From: Euperipatoides rowelli
Taxonomy: Eukaryota; Onychophora; Udeonychophora; Euonychophora; Peripatopsidae
Strand: one strand, 5' to 3'
Assembly (NCBI GenBank): GCA_003024985.2
Contig: PXIH01S0001084.1
Length of the DNA: 15,625 nt
Shown here piece by piece: positions 9,668 to 15,625 of this stretch (position 1 is the first letter of the stretch; every line of letters starts with the position of its first letter). Below the pieces are notes generated by a model that was given only the letters and a program-made list of their open reading frames with translations, ran no database searches and was not told the DNA's origin. Both the position numbers and the translations under genes were made by a program.

Positions 9668-10149
9668 CAGGGATAGCGAAGCTTTTCCGACTAGTGTGCC
9701 ACTTGAAGTTTGGTTTATTACTTTCAAATGTCTTGTGTGCCACCACGACTCAGCCAGTGAACATTAGTGTAAATAGGTCCGCCATATTGAGAATCAACTT
9801 CGTCTAACATCTTAGAAAACTGGAGATTATTTAGAACATGTGCAGATATAAAGTTTACAATTTTAATTATCATCGAGAGTACACTTTCAAATGACTTCAT
9901 ACTTGCTTTCAGACACAGCGCCACCTGGTTTATAATGCAATGTAGCTGCACAATAGAGTGCTGAATTTCTTTACTAAGAAATTTCACAAAAACATTCTGT
10001 TTACTCACCATATTTGGGGTGGCTTCAGTTATTACAATTTCCTATTTATTATGTGTGCAATACTGCACCATAAAGGGTTTACGTGGTGTGCCATCCAAAT
10101 CGTGTCTGTATATCACCTGGTGACACATGTCTTAGTTTAACCGTTGCTG
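9668..10149 (-). mobile_element. Internally deleted hAT element (482 bp) with transposase remnant
   Basis: The left end starts CAGGGATAGCGAAGC (9668-9682) followed by an AGTGTGCCA patch. The right end carries GGTGACACATGTC and finishes in CCGTTGCTG (10149). Both fit the CAGNGATGGCGAACC ... GGTGACACGTG-type termini of a known hAT lineage, although right-end divergence is heavy. Candidate 8-bp TSDs are GTCTAGTG (9660-9667) and GCATAGTG (10150-10157), 6 of 8 identical; hAT targets often contain TCTAG. The transposase remnant inside is on the minus strand. The element is old and cannot move by itself. It is a different lineage from the 7376-7790 copy. Confidence 0.75.
9724..10035 (-). pseudogene. 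hAT transposase fragment (ZBED/GTF2IRD2-like)
   Basis: Reading the minus strand from 10035, the frame gives VITEATPNMVSKQN, then LHCIINQVALCLK, then IIKIVNFISAHVLNNLQFSK and, near its end, WLSRG, with a stop at about 9724. These blocks follow in order the central region of hAT transposases: the TDGAPAM-like block, the LHCIIHQ..LC.K block, the VNFIRAR.LNHRQF block and the RWLSRG block (family knowledge). A full transposase is about 550-700 residues. Only about 100 survive, so the N-terminal zinc finger and the C-terminal dimerisation domain are absent. In the first block an expected catalytic aspartate is replaced by E. No start is credible; the first ATG (10011) lies inside the conserved region. 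It is non-functional. Confidence 0.88.
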
Positions 10150-10157
10150 GCATAGTG

Positions 10158-12163
10158 GCTACTTAGCTGTGGTCAGTTGGCCAAAGCTAGTTGTGCCAAC
10201 CCAATGCTGGAGCAACTTTGCATGTTGTGATTATAAGGTTGGTTTATAAGCTACTCTAGATTTTGTATAATTTATTAAAAACTTTCCTATTGTAGGCTAA
10301 TATTTTAAATTTGATAGAAATTTAATTAAAAATAAAAAGCCATAATACATTTCTCATAGCCATAGACACCAAAATTCCCATTACCCCACTACATACTGTA
10401 AGTATAATAGTATATTATACATATATACAATGTATATGTTGAAATGGAGATATTTGACTTTCATAATAAGATTTAACATATAATTCAATGTATCAAATGG
10501 ATATATATCTATAAACAACACTACAGCTCCACCCAACAACTTGAAACCTTTACCCCTTGACTAAGCATTCTATCAAAACAACACAATAAAACAAATGGTT
10601 AATTTTAATCCATTTAATTTCACATTCCTCTCTTCATAATAACATCATGGAACTAAATTGGATGTGTTTCCTCCAGACAGACAGTCTTGTAGTTGGGGAT
10701 TCTGGTATAACCATCATTTCCATGTCTCTATTGTTAAAATTTAATCTAATTAAACATACAGTCGAATTCTTGACTTCTTCAATGTAATGTTATTGTTAGT
10801 TCAATATTTAAATGAGGAAAGGTCATTTGAAATTACTTATAAAATATCCATATTAAAAAAAAAAAACATTTATTAGTTGAAACTTAAACCAAATGTTTAT
10901 TAGCTTTATTTTTTTATTTTTAATTCCTCATTAATAATTCATCTTTATCTGATTAAAATATATTGAAACTTGAGACAGGGAATGTTAGGTATTTTATTTT
11001 TTTTAATTTATGAAAACTACCTCATTAAATTCCCCAAGAGTCTCACTAAAAGTCATTCAGATTGTAAAACATAACAGATGAGATTCTTTCACTCCATGTC
11101 ATCCATTTTATTTGCTTCTATTATTATTTTGAGAATTTTCAGACAAGCTCCTCATCGTTTCTAATTACAATTTAAATTGTTGTTTTTTGTTATTAGAATG
11201 GTTTTAGGAGTCTGGATACTAACTTCTATTTTCTCAATTTTAATTTATTAATCCATTGAAGTTGCCCATATAGTGTATAGGCAATGTAATGGCAGACTGA
11301 TTTTACTTCCACAGGTATAACCTTACCTGTCTTGAAGTTTTTCCTCTAGGATTTGCCCAATTACTTATAACAAATAAAAAAAATTAACACGAGATGAATA
11401 AAAAATGTATTTTTACACTGTTCATTTTAATATTTACTTTCACTTTCGTTTTCATCATGGATAGTATGAACATAGATTAATATTGTGCCTAATTCGTAAT
11501 TCTTGAGTTAATATTTTTCTGTGCCCCCATATCATCAATGTATGTTCGTAATATTGAGATATTTCCAAGTGTATAATAGAAACGTGCAAATAGAGCCAAT
11601 CAATGCAAAATTTAATTATGCAAATAGGGAATCTTATTTTGCCTCTTGCACCAGACTTTTTTTTTCAATATTTTAGTAATTTATCTAATTTTTCTCTAAT
11701 CTTTAAATTAAAATGCCCACTCATTACAGTCTTATTTTATTAATAATAAAAAATAAATAATGTTCTAATTAATTTTCTTCTACATTTTAATTATCCTAAA
11801 ATGGCAATTAGGTATGCCCGTCAAGGAACAGTGCAACGCAATTTCATGCTTAAAGTACAGTTAATTTTTTATTTACTCTGGTGTTGTTTTTCTTGGAAAT
11901 TGTCGTTTAAAACAAAAGTGTGTAAATAAAACAAAATTTTTCCATGGGAAATTATTAATTTTTTGGGGGTTAGAAGTGTTGAAAACAAAATTAATTTTAT
12001 CCTCCTAACATTATGAATCTTTTAAGTTCATTTGCTAAAAATTGTATATAAAGTTATGAGTACTGGTGGGAGGATGGATTTGAATTTAGGCCAATAGGCA
12101 TAACAGTATTCATAGAAAAACAATCACTTAAGCCAGGCACATATGGAGATAAAATGTCTGAGA
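10158..12163. other. Long AT-rich noncoding stretch
   Basis: Two kilobases with no gene, no TIR pair and no tRNA that I can support. Small exact hairpins occur: GTATAATA / TATTATAC at 10402-10420 (3-base loop) and ACAGGTA / TACCTGT at 11311-11330 (6-base loop). A-runs, such as the one around 10854-10866, may mark retroposed tails, but I found no matching TSD. Confidence 0.5.
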
Positions 12164-12178
12164 AATAATGAAATTTGA
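12164..12178 (+). repeat. 5' target-site duplication of the SINE-like element
   Basis: AATAATGAAATTTGA; it recurs at 12472-12486 as AATATTGAAATTTGA. The inner TGAAATTTGA (10 bp) is exact, and one mismatch lies in the outer five bases. Confidence 0.7.
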
Positions 12179-12473
12179 GTACAGCTTCAGTGGTCGAGCG
12201 ACAGGCTACCGCCACTTGCGGCTATTACATAATAGGATCCAGTTTCCATCCCCTGTTGACCCCAGTGCAGAAAGTAAGAAACTTTCTTTCTTAATGAGTA
12301 CGCATTGGAGTTTTTTTCTATTGTGTGGATATGCTGTTTTCATAGAAATTAATGAAGTTAGTTACAGTCTCCAAGTTGGTTTAATAAAGATATTAATGAG
12401 TTACTTATCTACAGACATCAAAGATTGTTGATTATGGAATTTATTTGGAATAAATAAAACTTTAAAAAAAAAA
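12179..12473 (+). mobile_element. tRNA-derived SINE-like element (295 bp) with poly(A) tail
   Basis: Directly after the TSD comes a tRNA-like head: an A-box-like AGCTTCAGTGG (12183-12193), then GGTCGAGCG and GGCTACCGCC, and a B-box-like AGTTTCCATCC (12241-12251) at tRNA-like spacing, compared with consensus TRGCNNAGTGG and GGTTCRANNCC. An unrelated body of ~210 bp follows and ends in AATAAATAAAACTTT plus ten A's (12464-12473), just before the second TSD. This layout, with a pol III promoter at the 5' end and A-tail at the 3' end, is that of a SINE mobilised by non-LTR machinery. The 87-codon frame over 12168-12431 is a by-product. Both boxes are degraded, so it is probably silent. The tRNA of origin is not clear. 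Confidence 0.7.
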
Positions 12474-12486
12474 TATTGAAATTTGA
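12472..12486 (+). repeat. 3' target-site duplication of the SINE-like element
   Basis: AATATTGAAATTTGA, matching 12164-12178 at 14 of 15 positions. It overlaps the last two A's of the tail. Confidence 0.7.
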
Positions 12487-13096
12487 TTCTGAAGATAATT
12501 TCTGTCATGTGCGTCATAATTTCTAGAGAAAACTGGTGAAATATCTTTGATAAGTCATAGAAGTAGACTACAGCTAGACTTTTTGAAATTTTCTCTTTCA
12601 AGACTCAAATTGCAGCCAATCGCTCACGATGATAAAATCATGATTGACCAAACATGGCCGAATGAAAATTCAAGCTTAAAACTAGATGTGCCACTGGCGC
12701 CACCTATGAAAATTATATCCATAAAAATATTTGTTCAACCTTTAAATTTTAGTTAATAGCAATGTGAGAGAATTTCTCAATATACACAAAAATACAAAAC
12801 AATTCTTTTGGAAACCAATTTTGATATCAGATTAATTTCTTTATGTATTCATTATAAATAGCCTAATTATTTGTTAAAGTACTTTTTAGTATAATACAAT
12901 TTGCTATAAATTTCAACAAAATTTCTTTATTACGGTTTCTTATTTTTGCCCCAGCAGTGACAGTCAAGTCATGTGACCACTTGTCTGGGGGAAACTCAGA
13001 TAGTTGAACACTAGCACTGGTTCTAATCCCGGTCAGCAGGAAAAATTTATGTAGATTGGAATAACAGCACCAGAGTTTCTTTCGTAGGAAAGTATC
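12487..13096. other. Noncoding stretch with CCAAT pair and a tRNA-type B box
   Basis: CAATC (12617-12621) and GATTG (12642-12646) form an inverted CCAAT-like pair around ATGAT/ATCAT. TGGCGCCACCTATG is at 12695-12708. A perfect B-box consensus, GGTTCTAATCC (13019-13029) followed by CGG, suggests the head of another tRNA-related SINE, but its A box is not convincing. The Harbinger-type element interrupts whatever lay here at 13097. Confidence 0.45.
13019..13032 (+). repeat. tRNA-like B box, likely SINE remnant
   Basis: GGTTCTAATCCCGG fits the pol III B-box consensus GGTTCNANNCC exactly. CAGCAGGAAAAATTTATG follows a few bases later, a tail context usual for tRNA SINEs and not for a tRNA gene. 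No cloverleaf can be folded upstream. Confidence 0.45.
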
Positions 13097-13099
13097 TTA
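13097..13099. repeat. TTA target-site duplication (left)
   Basis: TTA directly abuts the left terminal inverted repeat; its partner is at 13833-13835. A three-base TWA duplication is the PIF/Harbinger signature. Confidence 0.75.
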
Positions 13100-13603
13100 A
13101 GCCTAGCACACACTAGGAGAGAAACACTTCGGAGTTTTCATTTTTGCAGTTTTTTTCGGAGTATTTTGACACACACTAGGAGATTTTTTTTCTATTTGAA
13201 AGTTTTTCTCTTTAAAGTGTACGTACTCCTTTTGTAAAATGGAGAGCGACATTCAATGACTACTGCATTAATTGATTTGTATATTATTTTATTAAATATA
13301 TATATGCATGAAAATAAATAGATTTTTTAATTTCCAAGCAGTGGCGATTCAGTTTTAAATATCAAAGCCATTTATCTGTTGTATTACATACGATACCAAA
13401 GGTTTGCAGAATTGTCGTTTTTAATAAAAAGAAATATATAAATAAATAGTGGCTTGTTGTGATATTCAGTTAAGTGCTGCTTGTATAGACACGGGCATTT
13501 TACTACTTCTTGAATTAATAGTGATATTTCATCGTCATTCCAGCTTTTGTCGGCGAAGCGAGTGGCCGCCTGGCCGGCATTTTTTTTAGTAAAGGCAAGT
13601 CAG

Positions 13604-13644
13604 TGACGTAATGTGTTCTCAGCTTCTCATCATCCGGTGATTGG
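13604..13644 (+). promoter_or_regulatory. CRE-like plus CCAAT-like pair inside the Harbinger element
   Basis: TGACGTAA (13604-13611), a cAMP-response/ATF-type half-palindrome variant, is followed by ATTGG (13640-13644), the inverse CCAAT box. They lie in a patch visibly richer in G and C than the rest of the element. The pair resembles a pol II promoter remnant of an autonomous parent. This rests on two short motifs only. Confidence 0.3.
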
Positions 13645-13655
13645 CTGCGAATTTT

Positions 13656-13732
13656 GACTCCGAGGAGAAAAACTTCAAAAAGTAGACCAGAGGTCTACTT
13701 TTGAAAGTGATGAAAGTGTTCTCCTCGAAGTC
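13656..13732. repeat. Imperfect palindrome at the right third of the Harbinger element
   Basis: The inner arms AAAAGTAGACC (13678-13688) and GGTCTACTTTT (13692-13702) are exact with a 3-base loop. The outer arms GACTCCGAGGAGAA (13656-13669) and TTCTCCTCGAAGTC (13719-13732) match at 13 of 14. CGAGGAGAA recurs next to the right TIR (13801-13809). Confidence 0.85.
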
Positions 13733-13832
13733 AGGTTTTCTCTGAAGTATTTTGACACACACTAGAGTTTTTACCTTCGGAGTGCAATTCTTTGATGCTT
13801 CGAGGAGAAACTCTCCTAGTGTGTGCTAGCCT

Positions 13833-13835
13833 TTA
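13833..13835. repeat. TTA target-site duplication (right)
   Basis: TTA directly after the right terminal inverted repeat; pairs with 13097-13099. Confidence 0.75.
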
Positions 13836-15000
13836 GCATTCAAAGTTTGAAGACTCAAATGTGAAGGTATCGGATGGAGATTCAAAATATGAAGATTTCA
13901 AGACTGAAAGATAGCTGTAATTCATTATTGTAGATAAAATACTTACTAGTATTTATTGAACCAAAGTAAAATTATACTTTATTTTTTAAAAAATCCTTAT
14001 TTTTTTTAAGCAGATTTTCGTTGTTTCCTAATAAAAAAATAAAGTATCAGTATTTTATATGCACATTTTTTTCTCATTCTATTCTTTTTTCCATACAGTA
14101 TAGTAGTAAAAGTTACTAAGATGTCCACATTTATATTTACAGAGCATAAAAAAAGTAATACAGCTTATATATTTATTATTTATAGATGGCGCTACAGTAA
14201 TTTGCTTATTTTATTTCCCATGGTTCTCTGTTTTCTCTTTTAACTGTCCTCCATTTTGTTTTTCTACTGAATAAAATTGACATGCTTCTGAAAGAAATGG
14301 CCAAATATACGAAATGTCAAACTAAGGTATGTAGTTTTCTTTTAATTTATTTTCTTATCTCAACTTTTGTAGGCTTTAATAAATTTTATATATTTTCTTT
14401 ATTTTGTTTAACACTAAGCTAGAAATCCCTTAAAAAAATAACAGTGGATAATTTGTATGGGAATTGTGTGAGTTGTATTTTTATAATCCATTCTGCCAAT
14501 TTCAATGGGGCCATCATTTTTATAATCCAAGGGAATATAATCATTCACCCACCAATGTTCTGATGTTTGCAGTGATACATCATGTTGCACAATTCTAGGG
14601 TAGGAAATATAATGACCACACATCCGCCAGAAGTACAGAATATAAGCTTGAATATTCTATTGTCCATAATAACTATTTTATTAGCGGAATAATTGCTGGG
14701 CTTACAGTACATTTGCCCACTGAGACTAAATCAGGCCCAGAGACCCCCTATAGAATATAAACTTTCACACCCCCATCTTCTACTATATAGTGGCTATTCT
14801 CATGACTGCACCATTTTGTATTCATGGTATACTTCCGACTGCATCTTTACTCCCAGGGGGTTCTTTATTTGCATTACCCACATCCTCCCATGTATGAGGA
14901 ATACAAAGTTTTACACCCTCTAGTCTTGCTGATTTTAATATCATACCCATGTACAGAACACTTTCCTTTTAAGAGATAATCACTGTACATAATATTTGCC

Positions 15001-15032
15001 CCTCCTTTCTTTTCCCCCTCCCCCCCCCCCCC
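15001..15032 (+). repeat. Pyrimidine tract ending in 13 C's
   Basis: From 15001 to 15032 all but no bases are C or T, ending in an uninterrupted C-run at 15020-15032 followed by AAACAAAAAAAA. The run length may be unreliable in the assembly. Confidence 0.7.
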
Positions 15033-15361
15033 AAACAAAAAAAATGCCTCTCCGGGATCATCAATATAAATTGATATGTCTACATGTTGCTAAATTGAAA
15101 GGTAATCAATAATATTGATACAAACATAGAGTATTAATATTATATAGTTTTTTTTTTTTAACTATTCTTTAATTTTATTGAAAATATTATGGCTTTCTCC
15201 CATCCCCTCACTAGATTTCACTCCCTGGGACATATAAATTAGAATAGTGATAAGGAAAAGAAATTTTATATTTGAACACTAAAGGAAATAATAAACATTT
15301 ATGAGAAAATTGATTTAAAGTACACGAGAAAGAAAATCTGTAGGAACAATAATAATTCTTT

Positions 15362-15393
15362 TTGAATTTCCTATTTATATATAGGAAATTCAA
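15362..15393. repeat. Perfect 13-bp palindrome arms, 6-base loop
   Basis: TTGAATTTCCTAT (15362-15374) and ATAGGAAATTCAA (15381-15393) are exact reverse complements around TTATAT. No TSD or longer arms are seen. Since CTAT...ATAG closes on an AT loop, a cruciform or a minute inverted-repeat relic are both possible. Confidence 0.8.
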
Positions 15394-15625
15394 GACTTTT
15401 ATGTATATCTTCTTAAGTATAATTTAAATCAAGCTGAAATAAACGTCTTTACAGCTTAATTGCCTTCAGATTAAATAGGCTATAGGATCAGTATACTGGG
15501 AAAAAAATGATTATAAGTTCTGTTCTGAAATCAATTCCTCCATTTCCTGTAATGCACTTATAAGAAAAATAATTATAAATTTATAAATTTAATTTTGTAG
15601 TTCATTGTATATCTTAATATGAAGG

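Larger units (their letters stand above)
13100..13832. mobile_element. PIF/Harbinger-type non-autonomous element (733 bp)
   Basis: The left end AGCCTAGCACACACTAGG (13100 on, continuing AGAG) and the inverse of the right end, AGGCTAGCACACACTAGG (continuing AGAG), agree at 21 of 22 positions, and TTA stands on both sides. Inside each end is a further copy in direct orientation of GTATTTTGACACACACTAG (13161-13179 and 13747-13765, 19 of 19 identical), so CACACACTAG occurs near both ends as terminal and subterminal sites, likely transposase-binding positions. A large imperfect palindrome lies at 13656-13732. No transposase or MYB-like ORF is present, so movement would need a transposase in trans. 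The close match of the ends suggests it is fairly young. Confidence 0.85.
13836..15625. other. AT-rich noncoding stretch to the window end
   Basis: The only possible coding signal is the short frame with a donor site at 14282-14332 (see findings). Minus-strand frames at 14414-14623 and 15211-15393 and a plus frame at 14693-14923 show no reliable domain. A pyrimidine tract and a palindrome near the end are listed separately. Confidence 0.45.

Noticed and set aside
12168-12431. 87-codon plus-strand open frame
   Set aside because: It lies across the TSD and the SINE-like element and shows no protein domain.
13019-13032. A true tRNA gene
   Set aside because: The B box is perfect but no A box or cloverleaf can be built upstream.
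14414-14623. A 69-codon minus-strand frame with a W-V...DGPIE-like pattern that faintly recalls capsid-type proteins of Polinton-like elements
   Set aside because: Only a handful of residues fit, the following segment does not, and no neighbouring Polinton genes or inverted ends are visible.

Overview
The window looks like AT-rich, repeat-dominated nuclear DNA from an animal, most likely an invertebrate. I see no intact protein-coding gene. The evidence for an animal genome is a processed retrocopy of an SR splicing-factor mRNA of the SRSF10/12 type, two hAT elements, a PIF/Harbinger-type MITE, a tRNA-derived SINE, a decayed non-LTR retrotransposon tail and a minisatellite. There are no operons, ribosome binding sites or bacterial-type genes. 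Recurrent GATGGCGCTA-like motifs fit an arthropod, but I cannot name the taxon.

Layout. 1-240 is a G-rich block with degenerate GGGGCGCTCTTG repeats. 241-1586 is AT-rich and featureless. 1600-2181 is the SR-protein retrocopy, with a poly(A) tail and a perfect 13-bp target-site duplication. 2192-3090 is AT-rich. 3091-4364 is a tandem array of eight diverged units of 144-178 bp. 4542-4572 holds a G-run/C-run hairpin. 4882-4941 is a 12-bp minisatellite of five copies. 6439-6676 is the C-terminal zinc-finger end of a non-LTR retrotransposon ORF, frameshifted. 7376-7790 is a short hAT element with an 8-bp TSD. 8529-8573 is a nearly perfect 20-bp-arm hairpin. 9668-10149 is an internally deleted hAT element still carrying part of its transposase on the minus strand. 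12179-12473 is a SINE-like element with TSDs and a poly(A) tail. 13100-13832 is a PIF/Harbinger-type element flanked by TTA. After 14000 there is one weak candidate exon, a poly-C tract and a short perfect palindrome.

The window is mainly a record of transposition. L1-like machinery (poly(A) tails and TSDs of 10-13 bp) explains the SR retrocopy and the SINE. Cut-and-paste transposases explain the two hAT copies and the Harbinger copy. All of the recognisable coding remnants are broken. The points I would look at again are the SR retrocopy lacking most of its RRM, the two-type structure of the tandem array, three copies of the palindrome-cored 10-mer TACCGGTACT within 1.9 kb, the promoter-like core inside the Harbinger element, and the 20-bp hairpin. 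I found no convincing new biological system.
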